Part shown: positions 25,001 through 40,000 of the stretch, one piece after another | Layout of the letters: every line of letters begins with the position of its first letter | How positions within the stretch are numbered: position 1 is the stretch's first letter | Assembly: GCF_032854445.1 (NCBI RefSeq) | Contig: NC_088306.1 | Location: 12,519,386-12,583,385 of the forward strand | Direction: 5' to 3' | DNA: 64,000 nucleotides | From: Liolophura sinensis | Taxonomy: Eukaryota > Mollusca > Polyplacophora > Chitonida > Chitonidae | The notes under the pieces: generated by a model | The model's database searches: none | The model's input: the letters and a program-made list of their open reading frames with translations, nothing else | Told to the model about the DNA's origin: nothing | Position numbers and translations under genes: made by a program

Positions 25001-28000
25001 AAATCATGAAAAAGCACCTCCTATCGGACTACTGAAAATTTTAAACTCATACAGGACGTTGACTGGATAATGCTGATTACAGATACATGTGCCTGTACGT
25101 CACTTTTCACTCATATCAGAAAACTATGTGTCTTGCAATGGAGCTAGAAATTTCAAATGGTCTGTCATGGAAACACGCAGTAATCAGTATGTGACATGAT
25201 GATTACAGACTTTCATTTCCCCTCTAAACCACCTAAATGACTTGAATAGCTAATATTCATGATCACTTTTTGTAACGGACATGTACATATACTGTTCTCC
25301 AGCAGATCTGGTTTATACCGTACCATCTCCTGAAGGCCACAGTCATCTTTCTGCGGCTTTCCTGTGAAGCTCTAGCCTGAAGGGTCATGACATTGACTGT
25401 GTTAGACTTCTGAAGTAGAGGAAAAATTATTCATTAATGATACAGTATTATTGCATTAACACAAGAATTTCATTTACACTGTATAGGACAGCTGACAAAT
25501 TTCTAGATGAACAGAATACTTAGGAACTCATCACACTTTGGCAGGCCCCATATCCGACAAAGATCCCAGGGGGGCCTCCGTGGCTCAGTCGGTTAGCGCG
25601 CTAACAAAGGGTAATGACCCAGGAGCCTCTCACCATTGCAGTCGCTGTGAGTTCAACCTGTGGATGGTCGTGGGTTTCCAGTGGGCTCTGACCAGTTTCC
25701 TCCCACCATAATGCTGGCCGCCGTGGTATAAGTGAAATATTCTTGAGTATGGTGTAAAACACCAATCAAATCAATAAATAAAATAAAGCTCCCAGCTCAA
25801 AGATACGTGTAGACTCTCATAGGTGAATTTTTATTAATCCACTAAGGCTGGCAATTAGCATAAACAAACAGTTAAAAAGTGACAGTTCAAAATAAATATC
25901 ATATACAGATACATGTATATGATATTTATTTAAAACAAAAGCAATGCACTTAAAAATCCCTTTGCCTTGAGCACCGAACAAATGAACTTACTATATGGTG
26001 TTTTAATATGGGCAAAAGTCTTCACCTATAATCCTTCAAGCATTCAGCCTAAAATAAGTCTCCACGGCTAGATGTATCTGTGACATGAAAACAGCAGCCC
26101 TGTCTTTAACTATTTATTAAAAAAACATAACACATGTTTAAACCCATTTACCATAAAATAATCCAGATTACCTTGAAAAAAAAAGGCAAGGCTAGTAACA
26201 ATGAATAACGTACTACTCTCATGTATGAGGACTATGCAACGAGTTTCATTATTTTTGTTCCATGCCTTCATAAGATATCATGTTTACAAATGCTACATGC
26301 CATTTAACTTCAGCACCTCTGCACATGCCATTTAACGTCAGCACCTCTGCACAGGCCATTTAACTCCAGCGCCTCTGCACATGCCATTTAACTCCAGCAC
26401 CTCTGCACATGCCATTTAGCTTCAGCACCTCTGGACATGCTATTTAGTTTCAGCACCTCTGTACATGCCATTTAAAATCTTCAGCACCTCTGCACATGCC
26501 ATTTAACTCCAGCGCCTCTGCACATGCCATTTAACTTCAGCGCCTCTGCACGTGCCATTTAACTTCAGCACCTCTGCACAGGCCATTTGACTTCAGCACC
26601 TCTGCACATGCCTTTTAACTTTAGCAAACCTTGTTCCCCTTGGAAAAAATAATCAATGATGTGTCTCTCCAAGGCTAGATGCATCTGTGACATTAATACA
26701 ACAGCCTTAACCTCAAGATACAGCAAACATGTTTACACCAACTTGGAATAATAATCATGATGACCTTGAAAAAACAGGTTGAGGTCACTTAAAATCAATA
26801 ATGTTTTACTCCCCTATAGTAGGTATATGTGACAAAGTTTCGTTAACTTTGCTCCACGCCTTCAAAACATATCATGTCTGCAAGCACTACATGCCATTTA
26901 ACTTCAGCGAACCTGTTTACCTTGAAAAAAATATGGCAAGGTCGCGGAAAATCAATAAGGTTCTTCTCCATGGTTGTGTACATTTATCACACAAATTTGG
27001 TAAATTTCACTTTAAAACGATGCAGAGAAGTGTTTACAGAAAGTGGACGGATGGATGGACCCCAATCGCAAGCTTAAGGACAATATGCCTAGGCCATTTC
27101 GTGTGGTAAGAATTAAAGAAACTTAAATACACTCACCTGCGCATAGTTAACAACGTATAAGCTCCCAGCACAAGACACAACTGAGATCTTAGTGTTAGGA
27201 GGATTATTCCAGGCTAAGGCATCAATACTGCACCCTCCAAAATCTGAAAACAAACCCAAAATGTTCACCTACAATGGAGGGCAATGTACATATATTTCAT
27301 TTTTATTGATGAGCCGACTGCTTCGGTGGCGAAATCGTAAGAATGTCCTCCTAAAAGTTGGGAGATCAAACCCGGATCGGGTCATACAAAAGGCGCGCAG
27401 CACTGAGGTGTTTGAGCAAGGAAACAAGACTGACTGGCCCGATCTCACTATAATGTGACTGGGTGGGGTGTCATGTCTGGTGTCTTCAACACGATACTTC
27501 AGTGGTGGCAGTACTTTGGCAGCATGGGCTTGCCCGGCCACAAAAAGACACAGTACATGTACACACACATAATGACTCCTTGTCATCATATGACTGAAAA
27601 ACAGTACGACATTAAACCCCAAGCACACATACATACATAATACCCTGAAAGGCTATTACAACTTTCTTTGACCTGTGTGTTTTTTTTTTTGTGAGGTTGT
27701 CCCATAAAGAAACTATCTTCAGTTTCACAAACTATTAGCACGGCTGCTACCTAATTAAACTGATCTTTGGCATAGGCTATAGACTGGCAGTAGGTCCAGG
27801 GCCAGTCCTTAGTGCAGTCACACCAAAGACCTTAAAAGAGGAAGTTGTAACTTCCTCGCTTGCAGTTCAGCATGAAGAGGATAGTGCAACGACTGGTTGA
27901 CTCGTATCAGTATAATAGCTTGGACAGGTCGGCTTACTTGCCTTCGGTAAGTCGTCTCAATGAAGCAGCAATAGATAAAATGGCGGTGGAAATCTGTCCT

Positions 28001-31000
28001 GCAACAAGGAGGCACATTACATGCACTCTAAGGATTCCTTCATCATCATATGACTGAAAAATTTATAAGTACAACGTTAAACTCCAAGTACCCACTCACT
28101 CCAATTTTATAACCCACCTTTCATTCACAAAAAGCCCCATGGCATGACATTTTGGTGTGAAATTCAAGTAAGGTGAAATCATGCTTTAAGCCAGAGCTGC
28201 ATGTTATCATGCTTATCAGAAAGACTCGTGTTCATGTGCCTGTGGCATGATCATGAAGAGAACGCCCCTCTTGTCCTTTGTGTTGTGTTGTTTTGACTAT
28301 CTACATGTTCACAAGGTTCAAGAAAACCTCATGCATGCTGCAAACTGTTGGGATACAAGAGTGGAATCCCAATTCTCATCGGCTCATGGCAAATCTGGTT
28401 CTAAAGCGTGATTTCACCTTACAGGAATTTGTACCTCTACCTGTGATATTAGCATTAGGATCCTCCAGCTGAAGTATGATTTGGCCAGTCAGGAGTGACA
28501 CTCCCAGAATCTCCCCCCCTATAGACACCAGCAGGTAGTCAGTGCCAGGTGGGCCCATCACTCGTGTGACCTGTACTCAACAGGTACATGTAGTACAAGT
28601 TAGTAGAATTTGAACTTAAGGAAACCGTACTGTATTGTTATACAGAAGAACAACTTTAAATTAACTATGTTCTGATTTCCCAAAGTTGCACTTATCACAA
28701 TTTGATATATTTTATTTATTTATTTGATTGGTGTTTTACGCCGTACTCAAGAATATTTCACTCATACGACGGCGGCCAACATTATGGTGGGAGGAAACCG
28801 GGCAGAGCCCGGGGAAAACCCACGACCATCCGCAGGTTGCTGTCAGACCTTCCCACATACGGCCGGAGAGGAAGCCGGCATGAGCTGGACTTGAACTCAC
28901 AGCGACCTCATTGGTGTATCACAATCTGACTCTGTTCACATATTTATCTATCCACATATGTGAATTACACATAACCATATATTTTAAATGTTGTTAATAA
29001 ATCTATCAAAAGATAAGCATTCGTTTTTCTTTCACGGAATATTTCTTGAAAACCACACGGGAACAACAAAACTTTGTATTCCTTAGCAAAGTTTGCATCT
29101 TAATGATGCATATTTAAACTCCTCCTCAAAGAATAATGCCTAGAGAAATAAATATCATAAGTATTATCCACAACACATGACATTAACTACCTGACCTACA
29201 ATAAAATTCTATTAAAATACATATATCCAGTGATAAAACACACTGATTATGGATAATATGATTATGGATATATATATCTGCCCATACAAAAAGCCAGTAA
29301 TTTCCCTGACCGTAACCTAACGGGATCAGATCAAACACAAAGAGACGTCCCCACAATGCCATAAACTGAACAAAAGTATAAACGTGACACCCAATATTTT
29401 GAGAAAAATTAACGTCATACTGAATTCCACACTTCAGAATCGAGCATGTTTGCCGTTTGCCTGCTGTACTGCTACACACTGTTGACGCATAGACCTGATG
29501 GCATGGTTAATTGTGACTTGCAGAATGTTTTCCCACTCCTTTGCAAAAGCCAAATGCAGCTCCGTGATGTTACGCGCAACTGGATGTTGCTGACAGTAGA
29601 GCGGTTCCGTTGGGGATAGATCAGGTGAACATGCTGGCCAGTCAAGCACTTCAACGTTTCCGTCCTGTAGCAGCAACATGAGGATGGGTATTGTTGTGCT
29701 GAAATTTTACCCCATGGCGCCGAACAGTGTACGCATGACATTTTTGCTCTAGGTCATGCTGTGGTGCTATACTGACAAAACCACAGCATTATCTTGTGAA
29801 ATATTGCACAAAAGCGATGCATTTATATTTCGTTCAGTATATATACCCTCATACTTACACCACATGACACATTGTTGAGCTTTAGGGCGTCCAAATACTG
29901 ATCTTCAGAGATAGGAATGTCCACTCTCAGGTCCTTAACCTTCAATGTCAGCACGTTAATCACAATAACACTCACATGGTGACCTAAAATGTCAAAAACT
30001 CCCAGGTGATTACCCAAAACAATAGTTGTAAACTCCTAAATGGTGAAATAGAACAAAACATTTAGAAAGACAACTTAACAGACAGATCCTATTCCGCATG
30101 TTTTGTCTACATTCATGGGCAGGTAGGTACACAGAAAGCACAGGTATGAAACTTAAAAAATGTTTATTTGGATACCCAAAACTATTTCATTTATTATGCA
30201 AGTGCACAATGTATGGGTGTAGGAAACCAGACAAGAGCGACTGCACTACACCAAGTACCTGACTGATTTCTTGATAAAAGGTCGCCATGCAAATGTTTTC
30301 GTGTGAATTTCTTGCTAAATGTTGAGGAGCTATTGACATGCACATACCTTTGGGTGTGACCTCTGGGTAGAGGAGAAGAGCAATAAGCTCTGTACTGGAT
30401 GGATTAAGAACAACAGCCCAACAACCTGCTAGACTTCACCTGAAACGTAACAATATTACATGAAGCCTGGTGGAGCTCACATGGTCTCATGGTGGGATGA
30501 TTCTGTGGACATTACTGAACATCCATGTCAACTGCTACCTACCTTTTATACTGTACACATGCTTTGTACCAGTGAATGTAATTTGCTTCAACGGTCTGAC
30601 TGATTACTAATATGATGATATGCGGCAAAGTGCAATAATCTCTCCACTGCATTTTAACTGTCTGCATTAAAATTTTTGTGCCTGAACCAAGTATGACATT
30701 TTACAGTCTCCAACAATATCTCATATCACAAACCAGAAACATGTAAATGTGATAAAATTTAAAATCTTAACTGAGACATAATGAGCCATTGTGAGGGTTA
30801 AACAAGCTGCTTGCCATCCTCACTGGTTGGTTTGTTTCTATTGATCAACCCATACTCAATAATTTTTCAATGTACAATGGCATGTGCGATGACTCACCCT
30901 GACTGGTGTCTACAATGACTCATTCTGACTGTTTCGTGCAATGACTGACTCACACAAGTCTGCACAATAACTCATCCTAACTAATTTGTACAATGACTCC

Positions 31001-34000
31001 ATGTGGCTGGTTTGCACCATGATTTACAAAAACAAGGTTGCACAATGACTATTGCTAACTGGTTTGTACAATGACTCACCTAGACTAATTTGCACAGTGA
31101 CTTGTCCTGACTGGTTGCACAATGACTCATCCTGACTGTTTAGTATGACTCATTCGAACTGCTTTGCATAATGACTTACAAAGGCTGGTTTGCACAATGA
31201 CTCACCCTGACTGGTTTGCACAATGACTCACCCTGACTGGTTTGAACAATGACTCACCCTGACTGGTTTGCACAATGACTCACCCTGACTGGTTTGAACA
31301 ATGACTCACCCTGACTGGTTTGCACAATGACTCACCCTGACTGGTTTGTAGAGCCGTGTGAAGTAAGTGGAGAGTAATCCACCACGCTGATGTCTCATCA
31401 CTGTGTGAAACAAAGCCCCTGAAGGAGAGATGAGCTTCTTAGGTATGTAGGTGCAGGCCTGTGGGAAAAATTGAGCACAGATTTGCCAATCTGGAGTTAA
31501 ATTTAGTAGCAAGGCCCAATACACTTTCATGTAGCACATGTACTTTTTGAGATACTACCCTACATTTACCATAACACTGACTGGAACTTGTGAATTTTGT
31601 AATTTTTGTTAGCTAGTATGCACAAAGGGCATCAACATCAAATATCCCTATCAAAATATTTGCTTTAAATGTATGTAGAACTTTATCTCGATACATGCTT
31701 CCTGAGCTCTAATCTGCTAATTTGAGTAAACCAGCTGAAGACAGCAAAATAATCGTACTCACACGATGCTCATGAGACACATGAATGCAAATTGTCAATT
31801 CAGTATATGAAGGACTGAAATATTTACCTTATTAAACATGGATTCTAATACACAAAATGAGATGTGAAGGTCAAGAATTCTGCTACATACAGTAATCGAC
31901 ACACATGCAAGGCATCAATGAGAAGACATTCCTGCTGTGTTATTGTGCGTTACATGTCAGCAAAACCTGAGCTCAATACATGCAGCACTTTTTGAGACAC
32001 TACCCTGAACATTTACATGTGGTTTAACACTGACTCCAGTATACACAAGTACATCTAGCTAAACCGTGAATATATTAATTCAATGAATCTGCACAAATGG
32101 CATTGGCATGGGTCATCCTTACCACAACATTTTGTTTTATGTGTATGCAAAATTTAAGATCAATACATGCAGTAGTTTTTGAGATACCACCCTTGACAGT
32201 GCTTGGACTGTCATTGGAAGCTGACACTTGTGATCATGACATGATGATTACTGACACTTGTGATCATGACATGATGATTACTGACACTTGAGATCATGAC
32301 ATGATGATTACTGACACTTGTGATCATGACATGATGATTACTGACACTTGTGATCATGACATGATGATTACTGACACTTGTGATCATGACATGATGATAA
32401 CTGACACTTGTGATCATGACATGATGATTACTGACACTTGTGATCATGACATGATGATTACTGACACTTGTGATCATGACATGATGATTACTGACACTTG
32501 AGATCATGACATGATGATTACTGACACTTGTGATCATGACATGATGATTACTGACACTTGGGATCATGACATGATGATTACTGACACTTGTGATCATGAC
32601 ATGATGATTACTGACACTTGTGATCATGACATGATGATTACTGACACTTGGGATCATGACATGATGATTACTGACACTTGTGATCATGACATGATGATTA
32701 CTGACACTTGGGATCATGGCATGATGATCACTGACACTTGGGATCATGACATGATGATTACTGACACTTGTGATCATGACATCCTAATAACTGACATTTG
32801 GGGTCATGACATCCTGATAACTGACACCTGGGATCATGATATGATGATACCTGACACCTGGGATCATGACATGGTGATAACTGACACTTGGGATCATGAC
32901 ATGATGATAACTGACACTTGGGATCATTACATGATGATAACTGACACTTGTGATCATGACATGATGATTACTGACACTTGTGATCATGACATGATGATTA
33001 CTGACACTTGGGATCATGACATCCTGATAACTGACATTTGGGGTCATGACATCCAGATAACTGACACCTGGGATCATGATATGATGATACCTGACACCTG
33101 GGATCATGACATGGTGATAACTGACACTTGGGATCATTACATGATGATAACTGACACTTGGGATCATTACATGATGATAACTGACACTTGGGATCATTAC
33201 ATGGTGATAACTGACACTTGGGATCATGACATCAAGATAAATGAACTACACTGTACTAAACTAGTGCTCAAAAGAAAGTATACACCAAAATAAATACATA
33301 AAAATCGCGCAAAGTAAAAAATTGAGAAATTATCCATGATGAGCCCTATTACCTGTGTAAACGCCGATCCATCCAGGGAACAAACTGGCCCAACCAAGCA
33401 AGATTTGCCTAAACTTAGCATAAAATCGAAAAATGGCCCTTCCACGTGTAACACGACATGAACGTGCATTTTGGCGGTATAAATGAGTCGACGGGAAACG
33501 TTAGGAACACAGTCGTCAGAAAAACACCAGAGGTATGCCACGTTTGAGCCAAGTTGAGCGAGAGAGAGCCGTCGGCATGGCCCAGCAAGGAGCGACCAAC
33601 GCCGCCATTGCCAGAACCTTTGGTTGCACAAGAGCAACTATCGTCAGACTTATGCAGCGACTCCGGCAGACAGGCGTTATATCCGACAGGCCTAGGAGCG
33701 GTCGACCACGCGTCACCACCCCCGCTGAAGATCGACACATCCGGACCATTCACCTCCGCAATCGGAACATAACGGCAATGTCAACGGCGGGGACGGCACT
33801 AGGGCACCTGATTAGTCGACAAACAGTCTACCGTTGACTACGTCAACACGGTATTCGGGCACGTCGACCGTATTGTGGAGTTTATCTGACGCCTCAAAAT
33901 CAACGTCGTCAGCTGATATGGGCCAGGCGCGTTCTACGCTGGCAGAGGCGTGAATGGGCACGGGTAATGTTCTCCGACGAGAGCAGGTTTTGCGTGTACA

Positions 34001-37000
34001 AAAATGACGGTCGGGCTAGGGTATACAGGCGTGTAGGAGAACGTTTGGTTCTAAATTGCGTTCAGCAAGTTCGAGCGTTTGGAGGTGGTAGTGTGATGGT
34101 GTGGGGAGGCATCTGCAGCGATCTGAAGACGAGGCTGGTGGTGATTCATGGGAACCTCAATGCTCGCAGATACACGGATGAAGTTTTACGACCGGTTGTA
34201 GTGCCATTCATCCACCAACAGCAAAGAGGAATTTTGTACCACCATGATAATGCAAGACCTCATACTGCAAGATTGACGAACAACTTTCTACAGAACGCCA
34301 ACATCGATCTCTTACCATGGCCGGCATGTTCACCCGGCCTCAATCCAATTGAGCACTTGTGGGACCACCTGGGCAGACAAGTCAGAAGACTGCCAGTGCC
34401 ACCTGTGACCGTTCAACAGCTGGAAGAGTGTCTCCAACAAGAATGGCAACGAATCACACCTAACGTCATTCGACGCCTGACGTCATCAATGCGGCGACGT
34501 GTTGTGGCCTGCATCAATGCCAATGGAGGCCACACTCGCTACTGAGCATGATTTGAATGACATTTCCAGAGGGAAAAATGCTTCATTTGAATTTTGCAAA
34601 TGTGTAAATGTTCTGTTGACACCACATCTCTTTGACTGACCATCAAACCAAACCTTCACCATTTAATGAACTGTATGTATGAACGTTTCAGGTGAAATGG
34701 AATATTCTTATGGAATTAAAAATAATTTCAAATATATTTCTTTCTGTTTTTATTTGATGTCTGATCAAACAGCTGTATACTTTCTTTTGAGCACTAGTTT
34801 ATGTACAGGAAAGTTAAAAATGAAAACACTCATGCAGTTCCAGTGTGACATTAACTCTAAATACATGCAACAAGTGATATAAATTTGTTTTGGAACATTT
34901 GCCTTCCTACCGTCAACCTCTGGGCTGGAATCTCCTGAATATGCCACGGTCGTCCAATGTCACAGGATTTTATACTTGAATCCACTACAAGAAAAGTGAA
35001 TGTCTACTTACATGTCATGAACCCCACATCAGAAAGAAATTGTGTACATCAACATACATGTTGGGCAAACAGCCAAGTACGAACATGTACTGACAAAAAA
35101 AAAATTCATAATTAAAAAAATAACTGTCTACACAAGAAGTATTTCATGATGACCCAGACAATAGTTTAATGTTAATTGTCCATTTTTAGTTCACATTTTC
35201 AATGCTGATATGATGTCTTCCATATAATTGTATTTCACATTATAAATTCCTACGTTTCCATAGAATGACAAAAGAATGAATTTAGTCATTTGAATAAGAG
35301 TTCAAAAAAAACTTGACATTATGAGAAATTATTTATTAATTTGATTGGTGTTTTACACTGTACTCAAGAATATTTCACTTATACGACGGCAGCCTGGATT
35401 ATGGTGGGTGGAAACAGGGCAGAGCCCTGGGAAAACCCACAACCATCTGCAGGTTGCTAACAGACCTTCCCACTCACAGCTGGAGAGGAAGACAGCATGA
35501 ACTGGACTTGAACTCACAGCGACCGCATTGGTAAGAGACTCCTGGGTCATTACGCCGCGCTAGTGCGCTAAAAAATGAGCCACTGAGGCCCCCCAACATT
35601 ATGAGAAAAGGTGTTGATGTTCTGCATCACTACTTTACACTGGTTAATACTCTAGCCAGCTAATACAAGCATTATGACAAAACTGCTACTTGCTATATTT
35701 CTGTCTGTGAAATTCTGACAATACTACTTACTATAACATCAGATAACCAAAACCAACAGTAGAGACAGAGAAGCTAAACATACATAGCTGCATTTTTTGG
35801 GTGTATTCCACTTAACTTCTCATCATGTGCATAGAGGTGCGCATGTAGGCGCAGGCGCTGTGTACATCAGTGCACATGAGAACTACAAGTTCACAATAGG
35901 CACACAGAACAAAGCACTTCTCACAAATACATGTAAGTCAGTGACACATATACCAATACCACTCCCTAAGTCTAGCACATCCCCTAAAACCAGTTTCAAA
36001 CCCTTCCATATACATGTACATATGAATAGCACATTAGGCTGGTCACAAACAAAAATAACAGAGAACATACCCTTCAAGAATCCTATCCTGTAAGCACGAC
36101 AACAGAAATGTAACATTACATTATTGGTCAGTTTTAACATTGGTAACAAACCTGCCTTACAAGATTTACCAGCTGAAGTTCATTTGAAATCATTTGTACC
36201 CGACAGACCTGTTGGCATTAAGTCCAATCAAAGCAACAAGAGCTGGGCTTGAACACGTGACCTCATCGTTGAAGGATGGTTGTGTGCATGGAAAATCTTT
36301 CACTCGTATCATGGCAAGTGGAGGAAACTGGGCTGACCCAGAGGAAAACAATGCAGATCAGCATATCAGCATTTCACACATACAAAAACATAATAATCAA
36401 TAATTACCTTGCTTTCGCTTCACTTCAACATGCTCACTGGGAACCTGCTTGATTTTCATATCTCTTTCGCTAAAAATAACCTGTAACATACATGTATGAT
36501 TATCAAAACCTGAAGTAAAAATGAGGGGATAGCACTGCTGTTGGGATTTGTTGGTGGCCATCTTGATTGACTTTTGCACACTTCTAGGGGTAGGGGTGGG
36601 GGTGGGGTGTAACTTCCAAGCATTATACCCTATGTAGGTAGATTTCGAAACACCATAAATTAAAAAAAAAATAACACAAAAACTGACAACTGTACACACA
36701 AAATGTGAAAATATTTTTATTTTTAGAATACTTTAATTTTTTATACTGATTTATACATACATGTATTTAGAAATTGTTTATATTGATATAGTTGGCATCT
36801 AATAATAGTTATACTTAATACTTACATATCTATTCATGTTACTTACTATTGTGAATTAATTTGCTTATTACATAGATACTGATTATCACTGACTGCCTCC
36901 TTGTAATATAATCACATATCAGAACAGAATACCACAGTACTATTGATTACTGTCAATATGGTTTACTGTTAGAGTTCTCCATGGGAGAGCAAATTATATT

Positions 37001-40000
37001 TATTTGAGTGAATAACCCTTGATAAATAAAGTTATCATTATTATCATATCCACAAACTTTAAAGGGGCATACTACCGACACTGGAAACATTGTGCTGTTA
37101 TTTCAGAAGGTCTGTCAGCAGCCTGCGGATGGTCGTGGATTTTCCCCCAGGCTCAACCTGGTTTCCACCAACCATAGTGCTGCCCGTCATTGTATATTTG
37201 AAATATTCTCGAGTACGGTATACAACACCAATCAAATCAATAAATGCATTAAACAATTAATTTCCTGATGTCATCCTACAAGAGATAATATTGCCCACAG
37301 TGAAAATATGTGCAACAGGTAAAGAGGGTTATCACCTCAACAAAGACAGTAGTCAATCATTGTTTGGAATGTTGAGTTCAGACTTGCATAACACAGACTC
37401 AGATTTGGTAGCAAGGCAACAAAATAGCTCGCTGGAGGAGACATATGGATGCAAAACCTCAGCTCAATACATTAAGTACTGAAATTGTGAATTTGGTAAT
37501 TTATGGCAAATAATATGCACACACCAGCGATGCAGTATCCCCTTTGTGTCACTGTGCTTTATATTCAGGTAAAACTTCAGGTCAATACATGTTGTACTTT
37601 TTGAGATACCACCCCTACCATTTTGTTTAACTTTGATTCCAACACAAAATACACTGGGTGAAGAATTTTGTAATTTTACGGTATTTAATATGCACACACT
37701 TTATCAACAATGGAATTTCAAATTCAAATTCAAATTCAGTTTATTCAGTATGTAAGACCATAGATCTGAATACAGTTTAACTGACATTTTCGATCAACAA
37801 TTTTACGCAAGTAAACATGTACACACTAACATTTCGATTAACCTGGCTTTCCCTGTTAAGGGATACTGACGCCGATGATCAGGGTGGGACAGAAGCTACA
37901 GAGTACAGGAGAGCTAAGAAACACTCACATTTCGTGGGCTGTCTTTCTCAGGAGAGTACATGGTCTTGTAGCGGTTGATACAATATCGCTGAGCAGGTTC
38001 TACCCAATCAGATCCCTGTATGTCTTCTCTGAAAATAACCTGCATTTTAATCTTGTAACAGTATTTAACAGAAGCTTTTACCACAAACTCAGTTTTACTT
38101 GAATTTAATCAAAATTTAAAATTTTTATGACAAATGGACACTGAAGCTCTCCTTGCTTTGGAAATTTGTAGGAAATTATACCTGGAGTATTTGATGTATT
38201 CCTGATGCATACTGTAAGGGTACAACAGTTGTACAGCTACATCTGTCCTGTCTCATGTCAGTTACTTCCCCTTACAAACTACACATGCTGGAATAGTTCA
38301 CCCAGATATAGCCCCTGCCCATTTCAGTTACTGAAAATTACATACACCTGAAATAGTTCCACACACAGATATAGCATGCCTCATGTCAGTTACTTCCCCT
38401 TACAGCTGTACTGGTTGAGGGATTTAACAACGTGGGTCACCCCAGGGTTCAAACCCGGGTCTCAGCTAGCTACTTCTAGTACAAGCACTGGAAGACTGCA
38501 CCTTTGACACTCCCCTCCCTACTTAAATCTTTGCCCCTCTCCCAAGACACACACACGTCCACAACTACACATACCTGGAATAACTCCACAGACAGATATA
38601 GCCCTCCTCATCCACACTGATCATTTTCCCACAGTTCTGCAGATAGCCAATCAACATCAAGGGACTGCTGTGTTTACGCAATAACTCTGCCAACACCCCT
38701 CCGCCCATCAAATTTGGGTTGTCTGATGACAGCTACAGATATAGAGGGAAGAATACCTACTTATCTATTTATCAAAAATGCAGGTTACCATTAAAAACAA
38801 GTTTACATTGGTTAGATAATGAATTTTTTTACTAGTGTTACTTAAATGAGAGGCCTGTAAGATAAAGTGGAAGGTAAAGTGCAGCAGTTGTTCTGCACTC
38901 CTCCCCTTTTCTGGAGTACATGACATTTGCATACCCTGGTAAATGTGCCAATTCAGCTTGGGCTCCAGATGCCATTTCCTGGGAAAAGCTACTCCATTAC
39001 AACTGAATGAACTGGACAAAATTACAAGAAAAGAAAACTCTTCAAACGGGTAAATTATGTTCCAATTATTTTGTTTAACTACATGGCACCAAAGACAGAA
39101 AAAGATAGCCAATGAGATGGGAGGATTCTGGGAAATCCCATTACGTCCCACTGTGAAACAGCAGTTACACAGTACCCTCTTACAGCTGACGTGTGTCAGT
39201 AGACATGGAGAGTAAGCTTAATATCGAAACCATTGGTCATACGACATTACCTCAAGACACAAAAGAGTTCAGGGCCCAGTTTCACAAAGTGGCGTATGGC
39301 ATTTTTTCATCTTACATTTGTCATACGATATGTTGCATGTCACTATTACCATATCATTGTCCTATATATGTGGTTATTGTACATATACAATGTCTTTGTA
39401 AAACTGGGCCCTTGGTGGCACCCCAGTTTTTGCATCCCTGCTGTGTTAAGTGAATCATTTACAAAATACCTTTAAAAAAATATGTAAGCAATCATAATTT
39501 TTTTTCTGAGAGTCCACATAATTTGAGTTTCTTTTCATTATGTCTATATCTTACAGGCTTATGTAGGAATCTAGTTGACTGCTCCAACAACATTGATGGT
39601 AATTGGCCAGTTGTTCGCTTAATGTCCTCTACTGAGTGCTGATTGGTTGTTGCTGCTGCTGTCGCACTTTCTGTATTCAGTTTGAGAATATCTCCATTGG
39701 ACAGAGCTACACATATCGAATGCTGAAAATATTAGAAGTAGCCTTGAGGGGCTGCAAAGTTCATCAGCCAAGACTGCTGCCATTGACATTATAAAAGAAA
39801 CAGAATACAAATGTTCACAACTAGAGCCGATGCCAAATTTGAAGAGAAAATCAGAGAATGCCAAATAAAACAGACCTCACAGCTCCATACCCAAGACAAG
39901 CAGAATATAATACCACAAAACTTACTTTAAAATGTTTAGTTTCAATGAAAAAAAAAACCAAAAAAAAACCCTAAAAAAACAACACTATAGAGCCAATTCA

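Noticed and set aside
32215-33239. CRISPR-like array
   Set aside because: There are no unique spacers; units are directly adjacent, and the genome is eukaryotic. The same applies to all other arrays here.
32211-33293. Open frames of 188-260 codons on both strands as secreted repeat proteins
   Set aside because: They follow from a 30-bp minisatellite; both strands are equally open and no signal peptide or unique domain is attached.
38400-38470. tRNA-like box B (GGGTTCAAACCCGG)
   Set aside because: No matching box A or stem; probably a further SINE head relic, too weak to call.
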